Source: a virus. Taken from it: DNA of 26,468 nucleotides. Below are positions 7,701 to 16,383 of this stretch, one piece after another (position 1 is the first letter of the stretch; every line of letters starts with the position of its first letter). Location of the stretch: IMG/VR virus record IMGVR_UViG_3300032073_000207, positions 1-26,468 of that record. One strand, given 5' to 3'. The notes beneath the pieces are model-generated. The model had not been told where the DNA came from. It saw only the letters and a list, made by a program, of their open reading frames with translations, and searched no databases. A program made the position numbers and the translations under genes.

Positions 7701-10481
7701 AAAAGTAGAAAGATCAATATCATTCTCTAAGCTAAGTCCTGCCCCGTACCTATGATTCGTCAAATAGTCTAGTAATTGCATGGCAGGGTTAAGACTTACA
7801 CGTACATCAGGCTGGCCTGCTGTAATTACATAGGTGTCTCCAGCATCCGGAAAATATTCTGCATCCCACGCCTTATCAACAATAGCTGAATTTGCACTAT
7901 TATCATAGTCTAGTATAATTCTTTCTTGAATATAAGGAACGTCATTACTATCTAAACGAGTAAGAGTTATTTTCATCCCATTGTAAAAGTCGTCAGGTTT
8001 GGCAGTGCTATTTAAAATAATAGCATCTTTTACAAAAACTTCGGTAAGCTCAGTTGATACACTTGTTATACTGTCTCCGGAACCTACCTCTTCAATAGTA
8101 TTTGTACTAGTATTCCAAATCCAGTTATATATCCCTGAATTTTGAATAGCCTCTCTCCCTGCTCCATTGAGAACGATGGCTGCTAGTTCCTCTAAGTCTG
8201 CTTGGGTAAGCCAGTCTAATAGGTTTTCAAAAGCTGTATTAGAGTCTACAACAACATTTACGCCATTGTTTGTATTATTGCTAGTTGTATCTATAGTTGT
8301 TTTTGAGGGAGTGCTAACTGTACCAGACACAGTATCTTCTGCTGCTTCTGGCGCAACATACCACTTTTTACTAGAATCCGATACTTTTTCCATATAGTGC
8401 GAAACAGTTATATCGTAACCCCAGTCTGTTTGGAATCTTGTATTATTAAGCCCGTTTACATCTAGGAAAGTCCATTTATCTGTAATAATTTGAACACCTG
8501 AAGTTGCTACAACTGATCCACCTACTGAATGCGTTATTGAGCTACCTGAGTTGCTTTTCAAATATACCTGATCTCCCAAATTAAAATCAGAAGAAGCTGC
8601 GGAAGCCTGATTAGTTCTACTATAACTCCTATCATAGTTATGACAATTAATTCCCTTACCTCGTACTACAAAGTCTATTTCAGGAATACTAGTCTCACCT
8701 GCTGCGATTGTGTATTTACTAACCACATAGGCAGTGTCTAGCAGTCTATGATTATTACTCCAGTACTGAGATCTTTTAGATGCAGGAAAATAGTCATTCT
8801 GTATCTTAAAGCCATTAGCAGCTGCTTTGTTTACCAGAGTATTGTTTGACTTTTGATCAGGTCTACCGGCATGAAACTGAAAAGTTCCAGTGATAGGACT
8901 ATCTATGTTGTGACTTTTTTCATGTAGAATACCCGTAGCTTGATCCGCTCCAGTTGTTCCTGTGTTAAAATTTTGAGTATGATTTCTTCGAGACTGTACG
9001 CCGCCTCTACCAAAATCCCATATTCCGTTCCGGCTGTAGGGTATCCACATATCTTCAATATCCCCTGTAAAAGCAGAATACTGTTGAGTGTTCGCATTAT
9101 AACCATTTAAAGCATTGCCTCTATCCATGCGCCCTTTACACGTTAAGTCTGCTTCAGAATTATTAGAGCGTAGAGCAAGATCTGCAGCGTCCACACAGAT
9201 ACTACTATTACCGTCTACATATAAATCTAGTATGCCTCCTATGGGGCCCTCTCCAATGGCATATGCAACATAGATCTGAGAAGCGTCAGAGTTGTCGGTA
9301 TCTACAAAAATAGGTATAGAGTCTACTTTATTAACTCCATATACAACAGGTAGGTACTTGGGAGACAGATTAAAATTTAAATCAGTACGCCTTTCTACTA
9401 CATTCTCTACCTCTCTTAATCTCTTACCTCCGGGCCATCCGCCATTTATGTCTACTTGCTTATAAGATATTTCAATATCATTATACAGTGCCATAACATT
9501 AACAGCTTGGTTAGCGTGCATAAAACCAAAGTCATGAGCATACTCAGGACGTAAAACAGCGTCTTTATCGGGTATACCTCTACCATCTAGCGCTCTATGG
9601 CTCTCGTCTACAGTAAGCCTGCCAGAAACTCTGGAAAAATCTCCCCAGTGGCTAGAAATAGTCCACGTTATAGAAGACCCCTTGCCGGGATCTTCCTTTA
9701 AAGCACCATTTGTGATAATACCTTTAAATATTAGATAAGGTTCTCCTATAATTACATTTGTATCAATATCTAAGTGTGCTTTGTATATAAACACCTCTCT
9801 ATTCATATAAGTACTATATGCATCATCGGTCTTATAAGTAGTTAAAGCTTTTAACTCCTCCGAAGCTAAAGATACTGTGTAGTTATAGTTTTGGAAGGCT
9901 AGTGCATACGAAGGTAAAGCCTCTGTGAAATCGATAGACCTTCCTTCATTTTTGAACGTATCTATGGTTACATAAATACCTTGAGCATTACGAGCAACTG
10001 TACCGTCTGCTTTATTAGCCGCAATTGCAGTAGCATCTCCTACAATATAAATTTTATCACCCTCTTGGAATCCCGCAGCTACAAAATCAAAACCTACAGG
10101 TCCTGTGATTGTATTACTTTGGAATTGCATCTGAGTTACAGATACGGTAGCTCCAAGAGAAGCCGTGTCTAGGGTTATATTAGTAGAGCTTGCTTTTGCT
10201 TCAGTACTTTCTGTAACGGAACCTATTTTTTGCAATTTATTTGCATTATACTTTTGAGCACCGTTAGAAGCACCTGTAGAATTTTTACTGCCATCATCCC
10301 AAACAATATCAAAGGCTCCATCAGTAATATAAGTATAGTTTGAAGCTTTCTTAGCGGTACTTCCATCTTGGAGGGAAGTTTCTATAGTAGGTTTTTCAAA
10401 CTTTACAAGATGAGCATAGTTAAACGGAGCATTCTCAAGTAAAGAAGTTCTTAAAGTAGAATGAAGATTACGAATTGTCAT
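1734..10481 (-). CDS. Giant tail-tip/host-specificity protein: gpJ-like hub fused to fibre modules
   Basis: This 2,915-aa protein should form the distal tail tip and contact the host receptor. Residues ~1-340 look like a tail-hub domain (NYAHLVKFEKP, YLIFKGIITNGAL). Lambda gpJ-like features follow: YLPVVYGVNKVDSIPIF near 372, LLDYLTNHRYGAGLSL near 905 and FNGVLRFSNGRYALDIKGR near 1150, then a fibronectin-III-like domain at ~1345-1425 (APPTNLQ...FVLKWN...YFWVRHV). Residues ~1490-1870 hold repeated 'GNxxxKYxFWDQSAGTM' modules. Residues ~1930-2850 are fibre-type repeats (GSGISLTGTVFSN, YSVGDGGLTQKNF, KLDGIATGANL). The protein ends DIRDSSALRVRIGAL, as many gpJ-family proteins do. The ATG overlaps the upstream stop (TAATG), with GAGGAG 11 bases before it. 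At more than twice the length of lambda gpJ (about 1,130 aa), it appears to carry hub and side-fibre functions in one chain. Confidence 0.88.
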   Translation of the reverse strand: MTIRNLHSTLRTSLLENAPFNYAHLVKFEKPTIETSLQDGSTAKKASNYTYITDGAFDIVWDDGSKNSTGASNGAQKYNANKLQKIGSVTESTEAKASSTNITLDTASLGATVSVTQMQFQSNTITGPVGFDFVAAGFQEGDKIYIVGDATAIAANKADGTVARNAQGIYVTIDTFKNEGRSIDFTEALPSYALAFQNYNYTVSLASEELKALTTYKTDDAYSTYMNREVFIYKAHLDIDTNVIIGEPYLIFKGIITNGALKEDPGKGSSITWTISSHWGDFSRVSGRLTVDESHRALDGRGIPDKDAVLRPEYAHDFGFMHANQAVNVMALYNDIEISYKQVDINGGWPGGKRLREVENVVERRTDLNFNLSPKYLPVVYGVNKVDSIPIFVDTDNSDASQIYVAYAIGEGPIGGILDLYVDGNSSICVDAADLALRSNNSEADLTCKGRMDRGNALNGYNANTQQYSAFTGDIEDMWIPYSRNGIWDFGRGGVQSRRNHTQNFNTGTTGADQATGILHEKSHNIDSPITGTFQFHAGRPDQKSNNTLVNKAAANGFKIQNDYFPASKRSQYWSNNHRLLDTAYVVSKYTIAAGETSIPEIDFVVRGKGINCHNYDRSYSRTNQASAASSDFNLGDQVYLKSNSGSSITHSVGGSVVATSGVQIITDKWTFLDVNGLNNTRFQTDWGYDITVSHYMEKVSDSSKKWYVAPEAAEDTVSGTVSTPSKTTIDTTSNNTNNGVNVVVDSNTAFENLLDWLTQADLEELAAIVLNGAGREAIQNSGIYNWIWNTSTNTIEEVGSGDSITSVSTELTEVFVKDAIILNSTAKPDDFYNGMKITLTRLDSNDVPYIQERIILDYDNSANSAIVDKAWDAEYFPDAGDTYVITAGQPDVRVSLNPAMQLLDYLTNHRYGAGLSLENDIDLSTFKSAARDCDVNSDITVIVPSSTSFTAGDVYKYTGAGSAVLFQGTVVSSSSDTPTVQYGSGENPPTFKEVKFTNVIGKLGRKWNNWESFAPHQVIWDDRGYLWAMNSSGGQQTSLPATSGSFQTTSTAFNLTKVGSSSTTLPLHISNAELGQFSSDGNPLVKSYVNGTFNGSGYDLYDSDSVKYWKYIGWDSNQQRNVTRHQMNQVISTSNPVFENINLMLKQFNGVLRFSNGRYALDIKGRTPTTFVVGETINEEDIIGTISIKDGGLKKSYNSVSTSIKDPQTKFEARSVSFFNSTYLKQDKSIPKKGNYGMPGVTNYYNARFNINQYLDESRFGLSISFKMMPKGSLLLPGQIIKISYDRFGWTDKEFRISNIVLNSDCLVNITADEHNNEAYLIKKLEKPSIGEEITASTPVNLNTPAPPTNLQGAGKVPGTFVLKWNNAADFNVNTHTTEVYANTTHNDKDHANTKLIADLLTTERYDHTIDADDDATTQYFWVRHVIKPTRDTVVRSLFSPNTTAGVSTVAPIRHKGKWNIAVSALPTTATLANTRWGDGTGERPTVPVAGDEAWFFTGNQNAPTGQKIWQYSGSAWTEITQAIRGDVMVDGTVTTTEIANGTILADNIDQTSSGGKFGEIVAAVGTFSVVDTDVLNANSVIAREVQVFPSGQTPPTISGTTLAGAGIDLKQDGDMYIGNAAANKYLFWDQSAGTMTFRGTLNVDDIVGSSATFATLMAEVATIGTLNTKMLDSDAIVTRDIRVGPSAEVNAGSFVTNTEYYITDLGNTTQAQWNSVAGTSGQTYNLGGIFTAQNAGTGTGKARNRTTVAKIAGTTLTGAGAHLNADGDFYLGNKASNKYVFWDQSAGTMEIRGALNADDITAGNITASNINVTNLEALSANLGDITAGTLKGGTIPEASSAPTGTESGAFLDLGVGKMVLGNASKYIWWDGTSLTINGVTISNASLANSSGFATETYVDNEITALLDGAPDALNTLNELAAAVNDDSSFAASVTTSLGNKVSTNSNQALSTAGNAMTISGNTITLNRANGTTDTVTVPDNNTQYTAGSGISLTGTVFSNSAPDQTVALTGAGGTTISGTYPNFTISSSNTNVHDTPVDGATTTAISSNWAFDNVKTSVPTGAVFTDTQRSDEEIRDLAAGIITAGTNVSVVKNDSANTVTISSTDTNYTAGSGIALTGTVFSNTAPDQTVSLTGGGGATISGTYPNFTITTANTEYGVATGSTLGLVKIGYTESGKNYPVELSSQKMYVNVPWVNTEYSVGDGGLTQKNFTTTLKSKLDGIATGANLITNNNQLTNGAGYVTNADGGNAATFGGSLPSAYVKTNQAAALSSAANAMTISGSTITLARGDGTTDTVTTPNTEYSVGDGGLTQKNFTTTLKSKLDGIATGANLITNNNQLTNGAAYITNSGGTEASTASTVVKRNSSGDINARLFRSEYDSQASSGNINHIMVQHNTSTDNYIRPASPATIRSVLNVADGANAYSFPYTIDTGASANTVVRRQGNGYIFAVYYNGTGTFSTSGNTSGMGMFTGTNGSDTYGRSYTAAAARTLLNVANGADVTPSWVPSSNPGYLTSHQDISGKANLSGATFTGDVTFSGGANAITITSSDIRSAATSTWTGDPGANGKIQYHSNRWYIVSDSSSNRIVQFRRDGADKSYIDNNGKFIGDTDQLDGQHGTYYLDYNNFSNKPTIPAQVSLSGSGATTVSGTYPNFTISSTDNNTNTTNFNIQAESGAVENISAGETVTFTASGSASVSRSGNTIDISATNTDRYVNSASFNTANGILTLTRAGSDTAQVTVDLDGRYSTSSGVTSVSGTAPIASTGGATPTISVAANSASSAGVVASGVGQAHKVWKTDVNGVPAWRDDATGTNGVTAVTNGGGVTGSISGTTITLGTSGNLAAIQAGDTLTGTLRVGILDADTVIADYITADSIDATHLKVSNDAAGSAGIYMDGVNNRIDIRDSSALRVRIGAL
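3460..3893. repeat. Direct repeat pair of ~122 bp inside the tail-tip gene
   Basis: The copies lie at 3460-3581 and 3772-3893, offset by 312 bases (104 codons), with a core of about 80 identical bases (3487-3566 against the same offset). Each encodes the fibre module YSVGDGGLTQKNF...KLDGIATGANLITNNNQL in the same frame. High nucleotide identity indicates a recent duplication or ongoing recombination within the fibre region. Confidence 0.9.
4025..4525. repeat. Diverged direct repeat pair in the tail-tip gene
   Basis: The copies lie at 4025-4153 and 4397-4525, offset by 372 bases (124 codons), and are similar but not identical. Each encodes the module YTAGSGIxLTGTVFSN, then APDQTVxLTGxGG and TISGTYPNFTI. 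A third partial copy (SGTYPNFTIS) lies near 2511-2575. Confidence 0.8.
5097..5682. repeat. Diverged repeat pair encoding 'FWDQSAGTM' modules
   Basis: The copies lie at about 5097-5220 and 5559-5682, offset by 462 bases (154 codons). They encode GNKASNKYVFWDQSAGTM and GNAAANKYLFWDQSAGTM, each followed by an RGxLNxDDI segment. A shorter, more diverged version (GNASKYIWWDG) lies near 4830-4900. The modules belong to the region between the gpJ-like hub and the fibre-type repeats. Confidence 0.75.
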
Positions 10482-11188
10482 TAGGGTAAGGTCTCCTCAA
10501 GTTTTAAAGAAAATGTATATAGCCCTTCTTTGTTCAAGGAGTATTCCTGTACATCAGTAGCTATCACCCTTATTAAAGGGTTTGTGAAAATTACGTCTGA
10601 GTTATTTTGAGTAGCTTTTTGCAAGCCTGGCATAAAGTGAATTATACGCTCATCTGTTGCAGGTTGAACACTATTATAGTGAGTATTTGTTTCTACTTGA
10701 GTAACTCTATATGTTTTTTTATGGTTAGAATCATTAGCATCGGTAATTGTAAATAAGTCACCAGGAGTGGGATTACCTGCGGTAAAGCCGTCTATTTTCA
10801 TAGAAGTAGCGCCTGCAATGGCTGCTCCGTCTACTTTAATTGTTCCTGCCATAGAACTATCCTGAGGGCTTCTATACTGTGGCAAACTTACGAAAAAAGG
10901 CTTTAAAGAACCTCTACGATTGATTAAAAAATTGTAAACAGGTTCAAACTCAGTTCTAGTCATTGGATTATAAGAAATGCTAATATCCCATTGATGAGAC
11001 TTTAACGCTCTTGCAACCATTCGTCCAGAGTTTGTACGAGTTTTCATTATAGGAGACTTTGAACTTAGAGATACAGATGCAAAACCAGGGCCTGTTGACC
11101 CTGTTGCATTACCGCTTGTTCCATCTCCTCCATCAGACCCAATTGCATAGTTGGGATCTGGAAGTACATTTTGATAATCAATAGCCAT
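10481..11188 (-). CDS. Distal tail-type / minor tail protein (235 aa)
   Basis: This 235-aa protein lies between the tape measure and the tail-tip protein, the usual place of distal tail or gpM/gpL-like proteins that join tube to tip. Residues 1-40 are Gly/Ser-rich and probably flexible (GSDGGDGTSGNATGSTGPG). Residues ~50-103 hold the most family-like part: a basic segment (RMVARALKSHQWDISISY) and MTRTEFEPVYNFLINRRGSL followed by KPFFVSLP. The pattern 'f..l..fl..rrG...pF...lP' recurs in minor and distal tail proteins. The C-terminus is beta-rich (NPLIRVIATDVQEYSL, GLYTFSLKLEE). It overlaps the neighbouring genes at both ends by TAATG, so its translation is probably coupled to the tape measure. 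The exact homologue in model phages is not certain. Confidence 0.7.
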   Translation of the reverse strand: MAIDYQNVLPDPNYAIGSDGGDGTSGNATGSTGPGFASVSLSSKSPIMKTRTNSGRMVARALKSHQWDISISYNPMTRTEFEPVYNFLINRRGSLKPFFVSLPQYRSPQDSSMAGTIKVDGAAIAGATSMKIDGFTAGNPTPGDLFTITDANDSNHKKTYRVTQVETNTHYNSVQPATDERIIHFMPGLQKATQNNSDVIFTNPLIRVIATDVQEYSLNKEGLYTFSLKLEETLP

Positions 11189-14100
11189 TAGTCTGTATAT
11201 GCTCCATCACTGATAGTCTCTAAGAAAGGCTGTCCGTGCTCATTCGCTGCTTCGCGTATCATTCTTATTATATGTCCTTTTTGTCTTACTAGTACATCCT
11301 CTACACCTTGGGCGTCTACCGCACTAATATTAAAGTTTACATTTGTAGGTTCTCCGCCGCCTACTCTACCTGCAGGTATTATCTCTCCTGGAGTTTCTGG
11401 CATAAACAACTCAGGACCCTGCTCTCCAACTACGTATCCTCCAGCGTTGCGATGCTTATATCCAGAGAAGGCTCCTGTAGGTTTAAAGTTACTTGCTCCT
11501 GTACCTACACCATCCTCTCCTCTCATATAAGCCAGCTCACCTGCTGCATTATTACCTTTTGCAAGATCAACAGTATTGTTTCTTTGGCCCATGTTTACTT
11601 CACTAGGTCTACCCGTTTCTGCTATAGAGTTACCTCCTCCTTGATAAGAAGTACTAGCAATAGTTGCTAACTGTAACGCTCCCATGGCTCCAAAAAATGC
11701 CATCTTAGGAATATTAGGCGCAGACTCCATAATAGCCTGCGCGGTAGAAATAACTACTTGAGCCATGCTCATTTTCTTTTTCATATTGAAAGCTTTTCTT
11801 TCAATTTGTTCTTTTTTCTTTTCAAGAGCCTTAATTTTTGCAATAGAAGCAGCAGATTTTCCGTCTCTTTTCTTTTCTGCTGCTATTTCTTTATCTATAG
11901 AGTTTACTTTATTTTGTGCTGCTCCGCCAACTATCTGACTTAAAGCTCCTATACCGGCCCCTATTTTTTCAGCAGCACTTCCTTCCATTTCAAAAGCTGC
12001 CGCCATAGCATCAGCTCCTAACAACATCTGAGACACTCCTTCACCATCAGGACCCAAAGCTGCCATATCTTTTGCAGCGCCTTGTAAAGTTCCTCGAAGC
12101 TCTCCCATTGTAAGTGCTGTATTTTTTAATTTGTCTACAGGATCTTCGGTTTCTCCCGTACTGCTACTACCTGTATCAACTACAGGATCTGTAGTAGTGC
12201 CACTCGAGTTTGTGGTTGTATCATCAGTTTTATCGTCATTTTTACCGGCATCAACACTAGTAGGAGGTTGGGTCTCAGTAGGATCAGGTACTATAGCAGG
12301 ACTACCCGTGTTAGACGCAATTGTCTGAAGTATAGTATTCCCTTCTCCCAATAATCTATTTGCTTCATCTCTAATTAGATTTGCTTTGTCTTCTGTTGAA
12401 GTAATCTTTGCTATAATAGGATCTTCTTCGGTAGTTTCTGCGCCTTTTACAGCACCTTCTACAGACCCTGCCGCTGCGGTTCCAAAGATAGATGCAATAG
12501 CTCCTGCAAATCCTCCAGCTTTTCCTGCTGCGGAGTGTGCGGCATCTTCTTCCATTTTTATACGCGCCGCAACTAGTTTAGTTTCTTCTTCTGCTGTTTC
12601 TATCTTTGATGTATTTAGATCTTGTTGGAGTCTCATTGCAGTACGAGAAGCTCTTAGTACTGCTGCTTCCTGTTGCGTTAATATACCTCCAGAGGCTTCC
12701 ATCTCTGCTCTTAATAAATTAAACTTAGCCTCAAGTAGAGCATTTTCAGCTTTTAGAGTCTTCTTTGCCATCGCCTCCTTTGCTTTTGCAAAAACAAGCT
12801 CTGCCTGCCTATTCTCTTGAGCAATCTTTGCGGCTTCACTAGCGCTTGCAATGTTTCCAGCACTGTCCGTGTTTGCAATTTCTCTTATACTTTGACGTAT
12901 TTCAAATTGCTTTTCCTGCTCTGCAAGAATACCTTTTTGAGCGTCATGCTGACTTTTGAGTATAGAATCTATTTCTATCTCTTTTTTGAGACGTTCTGCA
13001 GTTTCCATACTAATTTGTGCAGTAGTATTTGCTTGCTCTTGTAGCAAGCCCAACCCTAACGATAATCCATCGTTAATATTCTGTTCCATGGTAGCGTACG
13101 CAGCATCAAGACCGGAAATTGTTTGAGTTAGCGCATCAGTACTTATTAACTTAGCCGCTGTCTCACCTTCTTTTAATTTTGAGTTTGCTTCAGTTCTCTT
13201 TTGATTAATAACATCAACTTCTGCTTTCAATACTTGCAGACGCATTCGTGTCATTTCTTTTTCTAATTTAAGAGCAGCTTTCTTTGTATTTGCTTCTGCA
13301 ACCAGTCCTTGAACTTTCTTTTTGAGTACTTCATCATCTTGTTCAAGAAGTGCAATTTGAGAAGGTAAAAGTTTACCGTCCATACCAGCTTTTCTATTTG
13401 CAATACTTTGGTTAAGTTTAGCTATTTTTATAGAATTTGTTAACTCTTCGCTATTTGCTTTATTTATCTTTTTAGTTACATCTAAAATAGCTTTTTCTAC
13501 ACTATGCTCTTCTTTAAGTGCGGACATTAGCGTCTTCTTTTGCTTAACAATTGTTTCTTCGATGGTAAGCTTTTGACCTACGATTAGGGCTATTTCTCCT
13601 GTGATTATTTTTTCGTCATGCTTTAGTTTGTTTATGCGGGCTGTAGTAGCTTCGTCCTCTGCTCCTGAGTCTGTTAATCTTTTGTGCTCTTCCGCAACAA
13701 ACTTTAATCTTTCCCTTGCATCTCCTTCTCTTAAGGATCTAAGACTTTCTTCGGCCGCCATTCTTTCGTTAATACTTGTTAAAGTATTTGACTTTTCTTG
13801 ATTTACCAAAGCAAGTGCATTTTTTTGAATCTGCTCTTGTTGCTTGAAAAGTTGTAATCTTTCTTGCTCCGCATTAAATAGGTTATTAGTTTCCTCTATT
13901 CTCTCTAGTATAAGTGCTTTTGCAGCTTTTGCTGCGTCGCCGTCTAGAGCTGCAGTAGCAGCTATACCTGCTGCTTCTAACTTTTCTAAAGTCTGCTTAT
14001 CTTTCTTTCTTTGGGAATGGCTTCTTCTACCACGTCTTTTTTCTTGCCTTTCTCTTTCCGCTGTAATCGCTTCCTGCGCAGCTGTTTCAGCATCTACTAA

Positions 14101-16383
14101 ACTCTGTAATTGCGCTTCTTCTGCCTTTACATTAAAAATGACTGCTGATTGGCTATCGATATTTTCAGCTATAATCCTAGTTATGTCTGATCCATCCGTC
14201 TCTGCTAATTTTGGAACTAGTTTTAGAGTACCCTCTTCATCTCTTTCTCCACTAGTAAGGCTATTTCTCATTTCATTAATAGCACTTGTTACACTATCTA
14301 GCTCAGTCTTAACGGCATTTGCATTTGCAAATTCCTGTAAAGGTGTTCTTGCATTCTTGAAAGATTCTCCTACGGACTGTACGGCTCTTGATTGTAGTAC
14401 TAACCTGTCTATTTCGTCTTCAATTAAAGCAAGATTTGCTCTTCTTTGTTTTATTGAGCCAGAGTTTAAAGCTTTTTCAACAGATTGAAAACCCAATCTC
14501 TTACTTATCATATCATTAAGTGCGCCTGAAGATCCTACCAGATCGATAATAGCACTTCTTTGGGCACTAAAACTTTGTCGGATTCCTTGACCTGACTTTT
14601 TTACCTTCTCGTATTGTGCATCAAAAGTACTTAAAACATTTGCCATCGCCTCATAAGCTTTGGTAGTATTTTGTATTTTTCCTGATCCATCAGCAAAAAA
14701 TTGATTAAGCTCTTTAACGTTCCCCGAAAGTTCTTCGGTTAACTCACTTAACTTTTCCTCTTGAGCTTCAAACTCCTTAAAAGCCTCGCTTTTAAGAGCT
14801 TCAACAACAAACATTACGGCATCCTTCAGCATTGTAAACGCCATTATAGCCATGCCTACAAAACCCATCATACTCATTATAGCGGCACCAGCTGTTTTAG
14901 CTGCCATAGCCAAGCCATTTGCAGCAAGACGAGCAACGTTTAAAGCACCTGCATAAGTAAAAGCTTCTCTACTAGCTATCTTTAGAGCGCTTTGTTGAAG
15001 TTTTAAAGCTCTCATTGTATTTTTAAGAGCCACTCCAAATCTACCTTCTGCAAGTGCGGCCTGTGCTTTTGCAGCAGCTAGCTGAGCCGAACTATTACGA
15101 CCCTGAGATTGGGCAATATTTAAATTCGACATAATCTTTTTAGAGTTAGCTATTCTTCGATTATATTCATCTTGGCTTATGCCAGTTTTTTTAAGAGCTT
15201 TTCCTTGAGCGTCTACAAGAGGCTTGCCTTCTTTTAGTATTTTATTTCTTTTATTTAGTAGCCCTAAATTTGTTCTTTGTGATTGGACTTGTCCGTCCAT
15301 TGCTGCCTTATACTCAGAGCTAGATACATTACCATCTTTCATCGAAGTAATAACATTGTCTAAAGCTTTTGAAGATAAGTTTAGAGGTCTTATACCTCTT
15401 AAAGTATCTGCATTAAGTCTTTGCATATTTTTAGAGTTGAGTGCCGTTGCTTTTGACATGTCAGTAAGACTACCAAGTACTTGCCCTGAAATAGTTGCTG
15501 CAAAAGCGGCCATAGCACCCATAAGTGCTGTAGGGCTTTCTGCCAAATAGCTTACTATAGGGGCTAGAACTTCTGCTAAGCCTCCAATGCCGCTTTTTGT
15601 GATATTTGCAAAACCTGCGGCTAGCTTATCATAAGCATTAACATCTACATCACCTAACGCTCCAAACTTCTTCTCGCCCTCTTCAAGGGTAGCATTTAAG
15701 AATGCTTGTCGTTTTTCAAAGTTTGTTAGTTCTGATACATTTTTACCTATACTGTCGGCATACGTTTTTGAAGCGTCGTCTAGACGAACCATAATACCTA
15801 ATTCATCAAGTAATTCTGGTTCGAGTTTTGTTACACCTCGAGTAAGACGACTAATTGAATCTTGTACATCTCGTCCTAAGGCTCCTGCTGCTTTTCTGGC
15901 AACTTCACCAAAACGTTCAATACTAGAAGGGTCTATGCCTGCACTTGTGATAAGTGCCGTAGATCTCATAGCCTCCTCTAAGCTAATAGCATGCCCAGTT
16001 GCTTCTACTAATCCTTTAGAAAGGGTGTGCATAGCAAGACCGGAAGCCTGACCCATGGCGACCAGTCCTTCTTCTAATTGAGTAGCACGAGCTGCTCTAG
16101 AAAGTGCTCCGAATGTAGCAGTTAAGGCAAAGATATTCGCGGCAAGACCTGCATAAGCACCTACTAACCCACTTCCGCCTCCTCCGATTTCATTACGCAT
16201 CTTTGAGAAAGCTTTAGTACTGTTCATTCCAGCTTGGGCAACACCTTTTTGACCTCTTTGATATCGATCATTGGCTTTTCCAGCTTTATCCGTTTGCTTT
16301 GCAGTCTTCTCAGCCTGCTGACCCATGGCTTTGAGAGTTCCGTCTTCGGAGATTTTAAACGTAAGAGTAACTGTATTCGCCAC
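11188..16383 (-). CDS. Tail tape measure protein (1,731 aa)
   Basis: The gene starts with GTG (16381-16383), overlapping the upstream stop as TAGTG. Its 1,731 aa have the classic tape-measure layout: an N-terminal helical region with a hydrophobic stretch at ~70-95 (GLVGAYAGLAANIFALTATF), further hydrophobic segments at ~265-305 and ~475-530 (AAIMSMMGFVGMAIMAFTML), and a long charged, coiled-coil-rich stretch at ~535-1300. A Thr/Ser/Asp-rich linker follows at ~1355-1420. A second hydrophobic segment (~1540-1580) leads into Gly-rich sequence with GGYVVGEQGPELFMP, a C-terminal signature of many tape measures. It sets tail length, is wrapped by the upstream chaperones during assembly, and is probably released at infection. 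I see no lysozyme or peptidase domain. Confidence 0.93.
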   Translation of the reverse strand: MANTVTLTFKISEDGTLKAMGQQAEKTAKQTDKAGKANDRYQRGQKGVAQAGMNSTKAFSKMRNEIGGGGSGLVGAYAGLAANIFALTATFGALSRAARATQLEEGLVAMGQASGLAMHTLSKGLVEATGHAISLEEAMRSTALITSAGIDPSSIERFGEVARKAAGALGRDVQDSISRLTRGVTKLEPELLDELGIMVRLDDASKTYADSIGKNVSELTNFEKRQAFLNATLEEGEKKFGALGDVDVNAYDKLAAGFANITKSGIGGLAEVLAPIVSYLAESPTALMGAMAAFAATISGQVLGSLTDMSKATALNSKNMQRLNADTLRGIRPLNLSSKALDNVITSMKDGNVSSSEYKAAMDGQVQSQRTNLGLLNKRNKILKEGKPLVDAQGKALKKTGISQDEYNRRIANSKKIMSNLNIAQSQGRNSSAQLAAAKAQAALAEGRFGVALKNTMRALKLQQSALKIASREAFTYAGALNVARLAANGLAMAAKTAGAAIMSMMGFVGMAIMAFTMLKDAVMFVVEALKSEAFKEFEAQEEKLSELTEELSGNVKELNQFFADGSGKIQNTTKAYEAMANVLSTFDAQYEKVKKSGQGIRQSFSAQRSAIIDLVGSSGALNDMISKRLGFQSVEKALNSGSIKQRRANLALIEDEIDRLVLQSRAVQSVGESFKNARTPLQEFANANAVKTELDSVTSAINEMRNSLTSGERDEEGTLKLVPKLAETDGSDITRIIAENIDSQSAVIFNVKAEEAQLQSLVDAETAAQEAITAERERQEKRRGRRSHSQRKKDKQTLEKLEAAGIAATAALDGDAAKAAKALILERIEETNNLFNAEQERLQLFKQQEQIQKNALALVNQEKSNTLTSINERMAAEESLRSLREGDARERLKFVAEEHKRLTDSGAEDEATTARINKLKHDEKIITGEIALIVGQKLTIEETIVKQKKTLMSALKEEHSVEKAILDVTKKINKANSEELTNSIKIAKLNQSIANRKAGMDGKLLPSQIALLEQDDEVLKKKVQGLVAEANTKKAALKLEKEMTRMRLQVLKAEVDVINQKRTEANSKLKEGETAAKLISTDALTQTISGLDAAYATMEQNINDGLSLGLGLLQEQANTTAQISMETAERLKKEIEIDSILKSQHDAQKGILAEQEKQFEIRQSIREIANTDSAGNIASASEAAKIAQENRQAELVFAKAKEAMAKKTLKAENALLEAKFNLLRAEMEASGGILTQQEAAVLRASRTAMRLQQDLNTSKIETAEEETKLVAARIKMEEDAAHSAAGKAGGFAGAIASIFGTAAAGSVEGAVKGAETTEEDPIIAKITSTEDKANLIRDEANRLLGEGNTILQTIASNTGSPAIVPDPTETQPPTSVDAGKNDDKTDDTTTNSSGTTTDPVVDTGSSSTGETEDPVDKLKNTALTMGELRGTLQGAAKDMAALGPDGEGVSQMLLGADAMAAAFEMEGSAAEKIGAGIGALSQIVGGAAQNKVNSIDKEIAAEKKRDGKSAASIAKIKALEKKKEQIERKAFNMKKKMSMAQVVISTAQAIMESAPNIPKMAFFGAMGALQLATIASTSYQGGGNSIAETGRPSEVNMGQRNNTVDLAKGNNAAGELAYMRGEDGVGTGASNFKPTGAFSGYKHRNAGGYVVGEQGPELFMPETPGEIIPAGRVGGGEPTNVNFNISAVDAQGVEDVLVRQKGHIIRMIREAANEHGQPFLETISDGAYTD

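Noticed and set aside
13844-14488. Plus-strand 214-codon open frame
   Set aside because: Antisense shadow of the coiled-coil part of the tape measure; Ser/Ala/Leu-rich composition follows from reverse reading of Glu/Lys/Ala codons.
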